A stretch of 50,892 bases of DNA from an uncultured Oceanospirillales bacterium (lineage in GTDB: Bacteria > Pseudomonadota > Gammaproteobacteria > Pseudomonadales > Endozoicomonadaceae). Under the pieces are notes generated by a model. That model saw only the letters and a program-made list of their open reading frames with translations, was not told where the DNA came from and did no database searches. Positions 1 through 9,182 of the stretch are shown in pieces; the first letter of the stretch is position 1; every line of letters begins with the position of its first letter. The position numbers and the translations under genes were made by a program. Where the stretch lies: NCBI GenBank assembly GCA_947040555.1, contig CAMRBW010000010.1, forward strand, positions 1 through 50,892. Reading direction: 5' to 3'.

Positions 1-1611
1 TTAATGACGAAAGTGACGCATACCGGTAAAGACCATGGCCATGCCCGCTTCGTTGGCGGCGTCGATAACTTCCTGATCCCGCATGGAGCCACCTGGCTGA
101 ATCACCGCGGTAATACCGACAGCCGCAGCGGCATCAATACCATCACGGAAGGGCAGGAAGGCATCGGATGCCATCACGGAACCGCGCACTTCCAGACCTT
201 CATCTGCCGCCTTGATACCGGCAATACGGGCGCTGTAGACCCGGCTCATCTGGCCGGCGCCGATACCTATGGTCTGATTGTTTTTTGAATAAACAATGGC
301 ATTGGATTTTACAAACTTCGCCACCTTCCAGGCAAACTGCAGATCGCGCAGCTCTGCATCGGTTGGCAGTCGCTCGCTCACAACCTTCAGCTCTTCCTGA
401 GTCACCCGACCAATATCGGCATCCTGAACCAGCAGGCCGCCGTTGACCCGTTTGAAATCGAGGAATGGCGTTGTGCTCGTTGAAGAGGGAAGTGCGCCAC
501 AGGTCAAAACCCGGACATTGGGTTTGCTGGCCAGAATTTCACGACATCCGTCTTCTATAGCGGGTGCGATAATGACCTCGACAAACTGGCGATCAATAAT
601 CGTGCGAGCGGTCTGTGCATCCAGCGCCCGGTTGAAGGCGATGATGCCACCGAAGGCCGATGTTGGATCGGTTTCGTAGGCAAGGTTGTAGGCTTCCAGA
701 ATATCGGTGCCGATGGCCACACCACAGGGGTTGGCGTGTTTCACGATGACACAGGCTGGCTGCTCAAAGCTTTTTACGCATTCCAGGGCGGCATCGGTAT
801 CGGCGATGTTGTTATAGGAGAGCGCTTTGCCTTGCAGGACTTCTGCGGTTGCGATGCTGGCACTCGCCGGATTTTTTTCAACATAGAAGGCCGCTGACTG
901 GTGTGGATTCTCACCGTAACGCATATCGGACGCCTTGATAAACTGGGCGTTAAACGTGCGTGGGAGCTGGCTCTTCTCTTGAGTGTTATCAGGGTTGATA
1001 AGGCCCAGATAGTTGGCAATGGCACCGTCGTATGCTGCGGTGTGCTCAAAGGCTTCTACCGCAAGCTGGAAGCGTTTGCTGTCGGTCAGACCGCCATCCT
1101 GTTCGAGAGATGTTGCGATGCTGTCATAGTGCTCTTTATTAACAACAATGGCCGTGTATTTATGGTTCTTGGCCGTAGCGCGCACCATGGTAGGGCCGCC
1201 GATATCGATATTTTCGATAGCATCGGTCAGGGTGCATGAGGGGTTAGCGACGGTCTGTTCAAAGGGGTAGAGATTCACGACGACCATATCAATGGTATTG
1301 ATGCCGTGGGTTGCCAGAACTTCGTCGTCTTGTCCGCGTCGGGCAAGAATGCCCCCATGGATTTTTGGATGAAGGGTCTTCAGCCGACCATCCATCATTT
1401 CTGGAAAACCGGTGTAGTCAGAGACTTCTGTGACCGGAATGCCGTGTTCTTGCAACAGATGGAAAGTGCCGCCGGTAGAGAGGAGCTCGATCTCCAATGC
1501 CGCTAAACGGTGAGCAAATTCAACCACGCCCTGTTTGTCAGATACACTGATCAGTGCCCTGCGCACAGAGCGGATAGCGCTATTATCAGCCATTACAACA
1601 GTGTCAGCCAT
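1..1611 (-). CDS. purH: Bifunctional AICAR transformylase / IMP cyclohydrolase PurH
   Basis: Catalyses the last two steps of de novo IMP synthesis: formylation of AICAR by 10-formyl-THF, then ring closure, in the cytoplasm. The 536-residue protein has the family's usual length. The N-terminal third is the MGS-like cyclohydrolase domain ([38 protein letters not shown]). The transformylase part carries MRYGENPHQ and the catalytic [10 protein letters not shown] segment near residue 290. The stop codon is the first triplet of the window, so the gene is complete. A second in-frame ATG lies six codons downstream, and the two starts sit in a short duplicated sequence, so the exact start is uncertain. 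It follows fis on the same strand but is separated from it by a strong hairpin, so it probably has its own promoter. Confidence 0.97.
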   Translation of the reverse strand: MADTVVMADNSAIRSVRRALISVSDKQGVVEFAHRLAALEIELLSTGGTFHLLQEHGIPVTEVSDYTGFPEMMDGRLKTLHPKIHGGILARRGQDDEVLATHGINTIDMVVVNLYPFEQTVANPSCTLTDAIENIDIGGPTMVRATAKNHKYTAIVVNKEHYDSIATSLEQDGGLTDSKRFQLAVEAFEHTAAYDGAIANYLGLINPDNTQEKSQLPRTFNAQFIKASDMRYGENPHQSAAFYVEKNPASASIATAEVLQGKALSYNNIADTDAALECVKSFEQPACVIVKHANPCGVAIGTDILEAYNLAYETDPTSAFGGIIAFNRALDAQTARTIIDRQFVEVIIAPAIEDGCREILASKPNVRVLTCGALPSSTSTTPFLDFKRVNGGLLVQDADIGRVTQEELKVVSERLPTDAELRDLQFAWKVAKFVKSNAIVYSKNNQTIGIGAGQMSRVYSARIAGIKAADEGLEVRGSVMASDAFLPFRDGIDAAAAVGITAVIQPGGSMRDQEVIDAANEAGMAMVFTGMRHFRH

Positions 1612-1655
1612 TACAGTCTCACTTCTGGATCGTATGAGGTCTTTCTTTTATAAAA

Positions 1656-1682
1656 AAAAACAGGCGAAAATTGCCTGTTTTT
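1656..1682 (-). terminator. Rho-independent terminator between fis and purH
   Basis: Perfect inverted repeat: AAAAACAGGC (1656-1665), a seven-base loop, and GCCTGTTTTT (1673-1682). Read on the minus strand it is a GC-rich stem followed by a T-run, just after the fis stop. A-runs and T-runs on both sides would let it work in either direction. It separates the dusB-fis unit from purH. Confidence 0.8.
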
Positions 1683-1693
1683 GAAATTCGCAG

Positions 1694-1993
1694 TTATAGC
1701 AGACCGTACTGTTTCAGCTTCTTACGCAACGTGCCCCGGTTCAGCCCCAACATAATAGAGGCTCGGGTCTGGTTGCCTTTTACGTGGTTCATCACGCTCT
1801 CCAGAAGGGGCGCTTCAACCTCGGAGAGCACCATATTGTAGATGTTAGTGACATCCTGCCCGTCGAGATGGGTGAAGTAGTTGTTCATCGCCTTCTCGAC
1901 ACTGTCCCGCAGGGTCTGGGTTTCCTGCGGATCAGAACTGCTCAGGTGGCCGTTAAGAGCAGATTTGTGGATTGCGATATCATTGACCGTCAT
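1694..1993 (-). CDS. fis: DNA-binding protein Fis (factor for inversion stimulation)
   Basis: Small nucleoid protein that bends DNA and activates rRNA and other growth-linked promoters. From the ATG at 1993 the product is 99 residues, close to the 98 of E. coli Fis. The C-terminal helix-turn-helix is clear: [20 protein letters not shown] then [16 protein letters not shown] start three codons upstream is possible, but the 1993 ATG overlaps the dusB stop as ATGA, the usual translationally coupled dusB-fis arrangement. A strong hairpin follows the stop codon. Confidence 0.95.
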   Translation of the reverse strand: MTVNDIAIHKSALNGHLSSSDPQETQTLRDSVEKAMNNYFTHLDGQDVTNIYNMVLSEVEAPLLESVMNHVKGNQTRASIMLGLNRGTLRKKLKQYGLL

Positions 1994-2994
1994 GCCGCAC
2001 ACTCCTTTCCTTCGATCAAATGTGCAAAATACTCTTTAATTCCGGCCAGCTGAGCCGTAGGTGTTTCTAATTGGTTAAACATAGTGCGAAAGGCAGCAGC
2101 CCCTTCGGTTGCCTGAAGATACCAGCCTACATGTTTGCGGGCGATACGCGGCCCCATGACATCACCATAAAAACTGTGTAATTCATGGAGGTGTCCCAGA
2201 AGAATATCCTGAACGCTCTGTGTTGATGGTGATTTAAAGTGTTCACCATGCTCCAGGTAGTGGGCTATCTCCTGAAAAATCCATGGCCGCCCCTGAGCCG
2301 CCCGTCCGATCATTACCGCTTGCGCTCCGGTATAATCCAGCACCTGCCGGGCTTTTTCGGGAGAGGTAATATCGCCGTTGGCAATAACGGGGATGGCGAT
2401 GGTTGAACAGATTTCAGCCAGGGTATCGTACTCGGCTTCTCCCCTGTACATACAGCTGCGGGTACGACCATGAACCGCCAACGCCTGTATACCGCAATCC
2501 TCTGCGATTCTGGCAATAGTGACGCCATTGCGCTGATCAGGGCTCCAGCCGGTACGGATTTTGAGGGTGACGGGAATATCCACGGCGCTGACGACAGCGA
2601 TGAGAATAGCCTTTACCAGCGCCTCGTCCTTCATCAGGGCTGAGCCGGCAGCTTTATTGCACACTTTTTTGGCGGGGCAACCCATATTGATATCGATGAT
2701 CTGGGCGCCCATCTCCGCATTGCGCCGGGCCGCTTCTGCCATCATCTCCGGGTCGCCACCGGCAATCTGAACCGAACGGGGTTCAGGCTCACCCGAGTGA
2801 TCCAGGCGCAGACGGGATTTGCGGGTATTCCACAGGCGGACATCACTGGTCACCATTTCGGACACAACCATACCGGCACCCATCTGCAGACACAGTCTGC
2901 GGAACGGGCGATCCGTAACACCCGCCATGGGTGCGAGAATTACGGGAGATTTTATCTGGTAGGGTCCGATTTTCAGCAACTTGCGTTCACTCAA
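1990..2994 (-). CDS. dusB: tRNA-dihydrouridine synthase B
   Basis: FMN enzyme that reduces specific uridines in the tRNA D-loop to dihydrouridine. The 334 residues match the family length. Visible motifs are [16 protein letters not shown] near the start, [20 protein letters not shown] holding the catalytic cysteine, KIRTGW, AVHGRTR, and NGDITS with the phosphate-binding [12 protein letters not shown]. The reading frame opens with a TTG codon at 2994; no ATG precedes the conserved KIGPYQI segment, and the Shine-Dalgarno is weak. Its stop overlaps the fis start (ATGA). dusB-fis is a classic gammaproteobacterial operon in which Fis represses its own promoter; no Fis site was searched for here. 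Confidence 0.95.
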   Translation of the reverse strand: MSERKLLKIGPYQIKSPVILAPMAGVTDRPFRRLCLQMGAGMVVSEMVTSDVRLWNTRKSRLRLDHSGEPEPRSVQIAGGDPEMMAEAARRNAEMGAQIIDINMGCPAKKVCNKAAGSALMKDEALVKAILIAVVSAVDIPVTLKIRTGWSPDQRNGVTIARIAEDCGIQALAVHGRTRSCMYRGEAEYDTLAEICSTIAIPVIANGDITSPEKARQVLDYTGAQAVMIGRAAQGRPWIFQEIAHYLEHGEHFKSPSTQSVQDILLGHLHELHSFYGDVMGPRIARKHVGWYLQATEGAAAFRTMFNQLETPTAQLAGIKEYFAHLIEGKECAA

Positions 2995-3236
2995 AAGGCA
3001 CAGGGCTCAAATACTTTAGAAATGCTGGTTAAAATTTAACCATTAGAGGCGAGTATCATAACCCTTTCACAAGCATGGATAAAGCCGGATACCTTCCCCC
3101 TCTATTCACAGAGAGTACTCAGAGTGGGAAGCGGTAGATTTTATGGGCTATATGTTGAAGGAATCCCCGCAAATAACAAGAAACCGTGATGCCTTTGTGA
3201 TCCGTTTTTGATCTGTGTCAGAAAAAACAGGCAGAT

Positions 3237-4076
3237 CTAGTCGGGAAAGTCGAAGGATATGTTCTGGATATCCGCTCCCGGACTAAGAATTTTTAGAGAC
3301 AGATGTATGGGATTAAAAGGGGGCATATCGGTATCACCCGCAGCTTCACCGGAGAGATACTGTTCGGGTAGCAGTCGGCGTGTGCCCAGCACACTTTGGT
3401 CTTTGCCGGTAATGATCATCAGCAGTTCCGGGTAGGGTTGGGTGAAGTCAGCTTCGTTGCTGAGGATGGCATCCACAACCAGACCGTTTTGATACGCCTG
3501 ATCCTGTCGCACAACAATATGTTTGACCTTGATGCGGGACAGATCTTTTATCAGCGGCAGCTCACAGCCAAAGAGTGTGCACATGCCGGCCGCCACCGGC
3601 CGCAGACCGGGATTGAGAGCGATGCTGGTGAAGTTGTAAGCGATAACCTGAATCACAAGCGCGATCACCAGGGCCAGAGCTGCCGCCAGTTGCACCTGTT
3701 CGTTCTTATAAAACGGTTTCTCGCGCAGCAGGAGAAGCCGCTTTTTGAGGGTTAGTTTTTTTTCCGCTCTGCCCTCAATCGACAGTGGGTGATCGATATC
3801 CAGAGAATCATCAGCGATGTCGGGGCGACGGATTCTTTTGGGAGTCGCTGTCGCCTTTGTTGACGCTGTCGCTTTTGCGGATGGGCGCAGATCCGCCGGC
3901 AGCCTGCCTCTAACGATATACTGATTTGCCTGAAACACGTGCATACAGGAACCACAACGGACAGCGCCCCCGGCCGCCTGCAAGTGGTTGCGGGTAATCC
4001 GGAAAGCGGTCTTGCACTCCGGACATCGGGTAATCCAGAAGTTGGCGGTACCCTGATTTTGTTCGCTGGTTTGCAT
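3237..4076 (-). CDS. Zinc-ribbon (MJ0042-type) and DUF3426 membrane protein
   Basis: Function unknown, but the gene sits between dusB and prmA as in many gammaproteobacteria. The N-terminus has a four-cysteine zinc ribbon (CPECKTAF and CGSCMHVF, about residues 18-48) with the MJ0042-type FRIT segment between. A low-complexity Lys/Ala/Thr linker follows, then one membrane helix near residues 132-152 (LAAALALVIALVIQVIAYNF). The C-terminal DUF3426-like domain has a conserved Cys pair (MCTLFGCELP) and ends in a beta-rich region. This implies a cytoplasmic zinc ribbon and a periplasmic C-terminus. The ATG at 4076 has an AAGGA ribosome site. A link to the neighbouring translation genes is only inferred from synteny. 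Confidence 0.85.
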   Translation of the reverse strand: MQTSEQNQGTANFWITRCPECKTAFRITRNHLQAAGGAVRCGSCMHVFQANQYIVRGRLPADLRPSAKATASTKATATPKRIRRPDIADDSLDIDHPLSIEGRAEKKLTLKKRLLLLREKPFYKNEQVQLAAALALVIALVIQVIAYNFTSIALNPGLRPVAAGMCTLFGCELPLIKDLSRIKVKHIVVRQDQAYQNGLVVDAILSNEADFTQPYPELLMIITGKDQSVLGTRRLLPEQYLSGEAAGDTDMPPFNPIHLSLKILSPGADIQNISFDFPD

Positions 4077-4145
4077 ATTCCTTTTTCGCTTTGGCAGCCG
4101 GCAGAGTTTATTCTGCCAGCTTTATTAGACAAACTCTAATTGTCG

Positions 4146-5042
4146 TCAAGTACGGAGGTTGTTTTCGCGACGGACCCCACTTAGACGAACCCAGCCGTCC
4201 TGTTCCGTGACCGGTTCCATATCGAACCAGGGGGCATAGGCCGTCAGGACATCCTCAGCCTGCTCGGACAAAATGCCAGAGAGCGCCAGCAGACCCCCCT
4301 GACGAGTATGGCTGGCCAGGGTTTCTGCCAGGCTGACCAGTGGCCCGGCAAGAATATTGGCCACCATAATATCGGCGACAGTATCCGGCGTGTTCCTTGG
4401 GTAGCAGACGTGCAGACGTCCCTCTTCGATGGTGTTCCGTTCGGCATTGTTACGGGAGGCTTCAAGGGCTTGAGGATCGGTATCAACGCCCAGCGCGTGT
4501 TCAGCACCCAGTAAGAGTGCGGCAATGGCCAGTATGCCGGAGCCACAGCCGTAATCGATCACCTGTTTACTGGCAAGGTCCTGAGCATCCAGCCACTTCA
4601 GGCAGAGCGCCGTCGTAGGATGAGTGCCGGTGCCAAAGGCCAGACCAGGGTCCAGCATCAGGTTAACGGCATTGGCATCAGGAACCTCTTTCCAGCTAGG
4701 GCAGACCCACAGGCGCGTACCAAACTGCATCGGGTGAAAATGGGTCATCCATTCCCGTTCCCAGTCTTTATCTTCAACGATTTCGATCCGGTGCGCCTGA
4801 TAGCTGCCTGGGATGACGTCGTTGAGATGGGCGATCACGGCCTCACCATCGGTATCCGCAGCAAACAGACCGAGAATGCGCAGGTTGTTCCACAGCGGCG
4901 TGGTGCCGAGATCTGGCTCATAAAGTGGCTGATCGCAGCCATCAAGGAAGGTGACGGCCAGAGCGCCGCAATCCAGCAGCAGATCTTCAACCGCATTTGA
5001 CTGCTCTGGGGTGGTATCAAGTTTCAGTTGAATCCAGGACAT
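4146..5042 (-). CDS. prmA: Ribosomal protein L11 methyltransferase PrmA
   Basis: Trimethylates ribosomal protein L11 using S-adenosylmethionine. The 298 residues match the family (about 293). The N-terminal substrate-recognition domain begins MSWIQLKLDT. The methyltransferase core shows LDPGLAFGTGTHPTT, the SAM-binding VIDYGCGSGILAIAALLLGA, and the NPPY-like segment MVANILAGPL. It lies upstream of the DUF3426 gene on the same strand. In many relatives accC directly precedes prmA; here a plus-strand orphan gene separates them, so prmA probably needs its own promoter in 5043-5120. Confidence 0.95.
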   Translation of the reverse strand: MSWIQLKLDTTPEQSNAVEDLLLDCGALAVTFLDGCDQPLYEPDLGTTPLWNNLRILGLFAADTDGEAVIAHLNDVIPGSYQAHRIEIVEDKDWEREWMTHFHPMQFGTRLWVCPSWKEVPDANAVNLMLDPGLAFGTGTHPTTALCLKWLDAQDLASKQVIDYGCGSGILAIAALLLGAEHALGVDTDPQALEASRNNAERNTIEEGRLHVCYPRNTPDTVADIMVANILAGPLVSLAETLASHTRQGGLLALSGILSEQAEDVLTAYAPWFDMEPVTEQDGWVRLSGVRRENNLRT

Positions 5043-5121
5043 TGTTTCTCACAGCTGTCTATTTAAAAAGTGTTGAAAAGGAGAGGTTTTAATAGTGCGC
5101 GCAGGTTAGAGAGGAGGGGCT

Positions 5122-6606
5122 GTGGTGTCAAATGAAAGGATGTGTCAAATGAAAGGGAGTGTCGAACGGCTGTTTGAACAAAATCCATGCCGGGGCGACC
5201 GTTATTCCGGTTTGCAGCAATCATGGTCTCAAGTCAGGCTACGAAATATCAACTACGCTTACCTCGGAATTCTTGTAAGGGAGGATGTGGTGGGTATTCA
5301 GTGGTCGATGGAACTTTGGATCCCCAGTTTGGACAGGTCTTGCAGGAGGGGCGTGTGGTCGTTTCTGGCGTTGCTTCTGTCTCTTCTACTGATTACCTGC
5401 ACAGTTTTAGCCTTTGATGGTGATGAGGACATACATATCATTTTTTGCACGGGGCATGTGCAAAACTCACCGGATGGGCGGAAAACCGTTCTTGGTGCTG
5501 TGCGAACCCATCCTCCTGCTGGCAAGGGTAAACGTGTCGCCCTTTCCCATCAGCTTGTCCAGCTGCATTTAAACAAACTCTCGAAAGGTACCATTAATTC
5601 ATTTAGGACCGCATTGCAGAATGTTAAAGTGCCGAGCTTGAGTGATAATCCACTTTTTAAAACTAAAGTGGGTATAGATAGTCAGGAAAGTGGTATCGTG
5701 AAAAGTGTGCAGACACTCTCTGTCCAGACTCACAACCATTACATCAACAATCCGGAAAACGGAACAACGAAACTCATTCGAGTTCATACCTCTCATATTG
5801 ATTTGGGTGACGACTGGCCTGTCAGTAAGATGCCAGATGTTTATCTGGAAGGGGACACACTCAATGGCCGGGAGGAAAAGGGGCCGGCTGGAACTGTGCG
5901 GATATTGAGACAAGGTAATGATATCTATCCATTGGTAGAGGTGATGCCTACAGGTGGCGGCACGACGACACTGGTTGTAGGAAAATACACGTTGGACACC
6001 GATTGCACATTAAGTACCGGCATGGATGCTCAGCAGAAGGTGGTTATAAATTTAACTCAGCTGTATTGCCTCGTGATTGGGGATTGGTTCACTCAAATAG
6101 TGAAAACTCGCCCTAAAAACAATCAAGATAAAGTGGGGCAAGATGTACTTTATCAGTACCCGACCGCCTCCTTCTATCCTGGGGTGTCCGCTGCCGCAGG
6201 GCGCGGTGCTAGACAATATCCGATTACAATCTTCCAAGTACTTACGGGTAATGATCGCCCAATAGCAGCTGCTCCCCTACTACCATCCTCAGAAACCATT
6301 TTGCCAAATGTGCAACAGGAGGATTCGGGTTTTATATCTGTCGTTCAAGACATGTTGCAAAATGCTTCTCTTATGCCGCACCCCGATCTCCATCAAAATG
6401 ATACGCCAGAGGATACGAGTAACTTGTTTCAGGGCACTGTTCCCAAGATTTGCGTAGGAGAAAGCTATAAGTTTCGCCGTCAGCAAGAATCAAAAAAAGA
6501 AGGAGCCATATTTGTGCAAAGGAAGACTGATGTAAGTTCCCATTCATACGCTGGACAGGCGGTTGATACGTTCCTCTATAATACTTCATCCGGCAAACAG
6601 CAATGA
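5122..6606 (+). CDS. Orphan secreted or membrane-anchored protein, unknown function
   Basis: No family recognised. The frame opens at a GTG at 5122 preceded by GAGGAGG at 5111, giving 494 residues. An alternative start at the ATG at 5308 (MELWIPSLDRS) would place a basic stretch (RSCRR) and a hydrophobic segment (WSFLALLLSLLLITCTVLAF) at the N-terminus as a signal peptide or anchor; this is attractive for an exported protein. The remainder is soluble, mixed-composition sequence rich in Ser, Thr, Gln and Val without obvious motifs. The gene runs against all its neighbours and interrupts the prmA-accC pairing. A copy of a dispersed palindromic repeat starts at its stop codon. The first codons contain a tandem duplication of GTGTCAAATGAAAGG (5125-5156). 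Probable acquired gene; effector, surface protein or toxin cannot be distinguished. Confidence 0.6.
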   Translation: MVSNERMCQMKGSVERLFEQNPCRGDRYSGLQQSWSQVRLRNINYAYLGILVREDVVGIQWSMELWIPSLDRSCRRGVWSFLALLLSLLLITCTVLAFDGDEDIHIIFCTGHVQNSPDGRKTVLGAVRTHPPAGKGKRVALSHQLVQLHLNKLSKGTINSFRTALQNVKVPSLSDNPLFKTKVGIDSQESGIVKSVQTLSVQTHNHYINNPENGTTKLIRVHTSHIDLGDDWPVSKMPDVYLEGDTLNGREEKGPAGTVRILRQGNDIYPLVEVMPTGGGTTTLVVGKYTLDTDCTLSTGMDAQQKVVINLTQLYCLVIGDWFTQIVKTRPKNNQDKVGQDVLYQYPTASFYPGVSAAAGRGARQYPITIFQVLTGNDRPIAAAPLLPSSETILPNVQQEDSGFISVVQDMLQNASLMPHPDLHQNDTPEDTSNLFQGTVPKICVGESYKFRRQQESKKEGAIFVQRKTDVSSHSYAGQAVDTFLYNTSSGKQQ

Positions 6607-6661
6607 GCGGGAAATAGCTACCCACCCCAAATAATAGAAGCGGGGGGGGGGCTGCATTTTC
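6602..6661 (+). repeat. Dispersed palindromic repeat, copy A
   Basis: About 60 bases beginning GAGCGGGAAATAGCTACCCA and ending in a G-run plus GGGGCTGCATTTTC. The two ends are imperfect inverted repeats (GGAAAT..GC..CCC against GGGGCTGCATTTT) around a loop AAATAATAGAAG. The same arms and loop occur at 11898-11991 (same orientation) and 12577-12632 (opposite orientation). It starts at the stop codon of the orphan gene. Confidence 0.65.
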
Positions 6662-6667
6662 ATGGTA

Positions 6668-6701
6668 AAAGACTGTCTGGATATTATTCCGGGCAGTCTT
6701 T
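6668..6701 (-). terminator. Terminator of the aroQ-accB-accC unit
   Basis: Inverted repeat AAAGACTG (6668-6675) and CAGTCTTT (6694-6701) with a partly paired loop. On the minus strand it follows the accC stop and ends in a short T-run, so it fits transcription termination of the acc operon. Confidence 0.6.
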
Positions 6702-6736
6702 CCTGCGCCATTTCGTTACGCCATATGCCGGTGCGG

Positions 6737-8083
6737 TCAGTAGTCCTGTTCCAGCTTTTTGGTGAGGTAGTGAATATTGACCCCGCCCTTCATAAACTTG
6801 GCATCCCGCACCAGCTCTTTGTGCAGCGGAATATTGGTGCGAATACCTTCGATAATCAGCTCGTCCAGGGCATTTCTCATTCTGGTCATGGCGACGTCCC
6901 GGGTTGGGCCCCAGGTAATCAGCTTGCCAATCATGGAGTCGTAGTACGGTGGCACCGAATAGCCCTGATAAATGTGCGAATCGACCCGCACACCGTTTCC
7001 GCCGGGCATATGCAGCTGAGTGATTTTGCCTGGCGAGGGCATAAAGGTTTTGGCATCTTCCGCATTGATGCGGCACTCGATGGCGTGACCACTGAAAGTA
7101 ATATCTTCCTGTTTGACGGAGAGTGGCTCACCGTTGGCGATACGCAGCTGTTCCTTGATGATGTCGAAGCCGGAAATCTCTTCAGAGACCGGGTGCTCCA
7201 CCTGAATCCGCGTGTTCATCTCGATGAAATAGAATTCGCCGTCCTGATAGAGAAACTCAAATGTACCCGCGCCCTTGTAGCCAAGGTCGACACAGGCATC
7301 AGTACAGGCTTTAAAGACACGCTGGCGCACCTCTTCAGGAATGCCGGGGGCGGGCGCTTCTTCAATCACTTTCTGGTGGCGACGCTGCAGGGAACAGTCA
7401 CGATCGCCCAGGTGAATGGCGTTGCCCTGACCGTCTGACAGCACCTGAACCTCAACGTGGCGAGGAGTCTCCAGAAACTTTTCCAGATAAACGACATCAT
7501 TATTAAACGCCGCACCGGCTTCGGCTCGGGTTACGCCGATAGCGTTGAGCAGACCCTGTTCACGGTGAACAACGCGCATACCGCGACCGCCGCCGCCGCC
7601 CGATGCCTTGATAATGACCGGATAACCGATCCTGCGGGCGATCTCGAGAGTGTGTTTATGGTCATCGGTCAGTGGGCCGTCGGAGCCCGGTACCGTTGGC
7701 ACGCCGGCCTGCTTCATGGCCCTGATAGCGGAGACTTTGTCCCCCATCAGACGGATCACTTCCGGAGACGGGCCTATAAAGCTAAAGCCGCTGCGTTCCA
7801 CCTGCTCAGCAAAGTCGGCATTCTCGGCCAGAAAACCGTAACCAGGATGGATGGCAACGGAGTCTGTCACTTCTGCCGCACTGATGATGGCAGGAATGTT
7901 CAGATAACTTTCTAAAACGTTGTTGGGACCGATGCAGACGGTTTCATCCGCCAGCCGCACATGCATCAGATCCGCATCAGCCTTGGAATGAACGGCGACC
8001 GTCTTGATGCCGAGTTCCTTACAGGCGCGCAGGATACGCAGGGCAATCTCGCCCCGGTTGGCGATGAGTACTTTTTCCAACAT
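6737..8083 (-). CDS. accC: Acetyl-CoA carboxylase, biotin carboxylase subunit
   Basis: ATP-dependent carboxylation of the biotin on AccB, the first half of the malonyl-CoA reaction that starts fatty acid synthesis. The 448 residues equal the family length. It begins [20 protein letters not shown]. The ATP-grasp glycine loop is [14 protein letters not shown] (about 160-172). [20 protein letters not shown] and the catalytic [13 protein letters not shown] (about 290-302) follow. The ATG at 8083 lies 15 bases after the accB stop, so the pair is co-transcribed. A terminator hairpin follows. The usual neighbour prmA is displaced by an inserted gene. Confidence 0.98.
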   Translation of the reverse strand: MLEKVLIANRGEIALRILRACKELGIKTVAVHSKADADLMHVRLADETVCIGPNNVLESYLNIPAIISAAEVTDSVAIHPGYGFLAENADFAEQVERSGFSFIGPSPEVIRLMGDKVSAIRAMKQAGVPTVPGSDGPLTDDHKHTLEIARRIGYPVIIKASGGGGGRGMRVVHREQGLLNAIGVTRAEAGAAFNNDVVYLEKFLETPRHVEVQVLSDGQGNAIHLGDRDCSLQRRHQKVIEEAPAPGIPEEVRQRVFKACTDACVDLGYKGAGTFEFLYQDGEFYFIEMNTRIQVEHPVSEEISGFDIIKEQLRIANGEPLSVKQEDITFSGHAIECRINAEDAKTFMPSPGKITQLHMPGGNGVRVDSHIYQGYSVPPYYDSMIGKLITWGPTRDVAMTRMRNALDELIIEGIRTNIPLHKELVRDAKFMKGGVNIHYLTKKLEQDY

Positions 8084-8098
8084 GGTGACTACCTGCCC

Positions 8099-8551
8099 TT
8101 AGACAATGGTGAACAAGGGTTGATCATATTCAACCGGTGCACCGTTTTCGACGAGCATGGCGCCAATCTTGCCGGATTTGTCGGCCTTGATCTGGTTCAT
8201 CATCTTCATCGCTTCTACGATGCAGAGTACCTCGCCCTCCCTTACGATCTGACCCACTTCTACAAACGAGGGTGAGCTTGGGGATGGCGAGCGATAGAAG
8301 GTGCCGACCATGGGGGAGCGCACAGGGTGACCGATCATGGCCGGAGGAGTGACAATCTCAGGCTCAGTGGGGACTGTTGGTTGGTCAGCAGGCTGGATCG
8401 GCGCGGCTACGATGGTCTGTGGTGCCAGAACCGCAGCGCGGCTGGAATGACGACTGATGCGAACAGATTCCTCACCCTCATGAATTTCCAGCTCATCGAT
8501 GCCGGACTCTTCAAGCAGTTCGATCAGCTTCTTTACTTTACGGATGTCCAT
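8099..8551 (-). CDS. accB: Biotin carboxyl carrier protein of acetyl-CoA carboxylase
   Basis: Carries the biotin that shuttles carboxyl groups between AccC and the carboxyltransferase. The 150-residue protein starts [21 protein letters not shown] Pro/Ala/Thr-rich flexible linker occupies about residues 38-75. The C-terminal biotinyl domain has the signature EAMKMMNQI, with the biotinylated lysine at residue 116. It lies between aroQ and accC on the minus strand in the order aroQ-accB-accC seen in many proteobacteria. Confidence 0.97.
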   Translation of the reverse strand: MDIRKVKKLIELLEESGIDELEIHEGEESVRISRHSSRAAVLAPQTIVAAPIQPADQPTVPTEPEIVTPPAMIGHPVRSPMVGTFYRSPSPSSPSFVEVGQIVREGEVLCIVEAMKMMNQIKADKSGKIGAMLVENGAPVEYDQPLFTIV

Positions 8552-8596
8552 GGTGTATTCCGGTGTTAATGCTAAAAATAGTTAAAAACAAAACAG

Positions 8597-9049
8597 TTAA
8601 TGAGATGGGGGCTGTTTAAAGTGGTTTACGGCAGCCTGCAACGCATATTGGTAGCCGGAGGCTCCTAAACCGCTAATCACCCCCAGAGCAATATCTGAAA
8701 ACCAGGAGTGATGACGGAACGGCTCACGGCTGTGCACATTGGAGAGATGAACTTCTATAAACGGCAGTTTTACGCCGAGAATGGCATCTCGCAGGGCAAC
8801 ACTGGTGTGGGTGAACGCAGCCGGATTGATGATCAGGAAGCCGACATCCTGTTGCGCAGCCTCATGAATTCGATCGATCAGTATGTGTTCGGCATTGCTT
8901 TGAAAACAGAGCAGCTGATGGTCTGCTTTTTCAGCCTGTGCCATCAGCGTCTCATTAATTTGATCTAGTGTTACAGACCCGTAGACCTCGGGCTCTCTGG
9001 TGCCCAGAAGGTTCAGATTGGGACCATGCAATACAAGGATTGTGGCCAT
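8597..9049 (-). CDS. aroQ: Type II 3-dehydroquinate dehydratase
   Basis: Third step of the shikimate pathway: dehydrates 3-dehydroquinate to 3-dehydroshikimate. From the ATG at 9049 ([20 protein letters not shown]) the product is 150 residues, the normal size. The start is supported by GAGG about eight bases upstream and by alignment of [12 protein letters not shown] to the family N-terminus; the open frame extends 13 codons further. Active-site features are the flexible-loop Arg and Tyr (GTREPEVYG), [15 protein letters not shown], and [17 protein letters not shown]. It is followed after 45 bases by accB. Confidence 0.96.
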   Translation of the reverse strand: MATILVLHGPNLNLLGTREPEVYGSVTLDQINETLMAQAEKADHQLLCFQSNAEHILIDRIHEAAQQDVGFLIINPAAFTHTSVALRDAILGVKLPFIEVHLSNVHSREPFRHHSWFSDIALGVISGLGASGYQYALQAAVNHFKQPPSH

Positions 9050-9182
9050 CGGAAAACCTCGCCAGTGCCTCGATGAATGGGCACGCATTCACCATTGTGC
9101 CCGATGCAATGTATTGAGTCTATCATCAACATGTTACAGCACGTTATTGGCGGATTTCGTTATTTTTCCCTGTGGTTTTGCT

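Noticed and set aside
3181..3236. GATCTG/CAGATC pair after the DUF3426 gene as terminator
   Set aside because: The T-run is on the wrong side for minus-strand transcription and the stem is only six bases.
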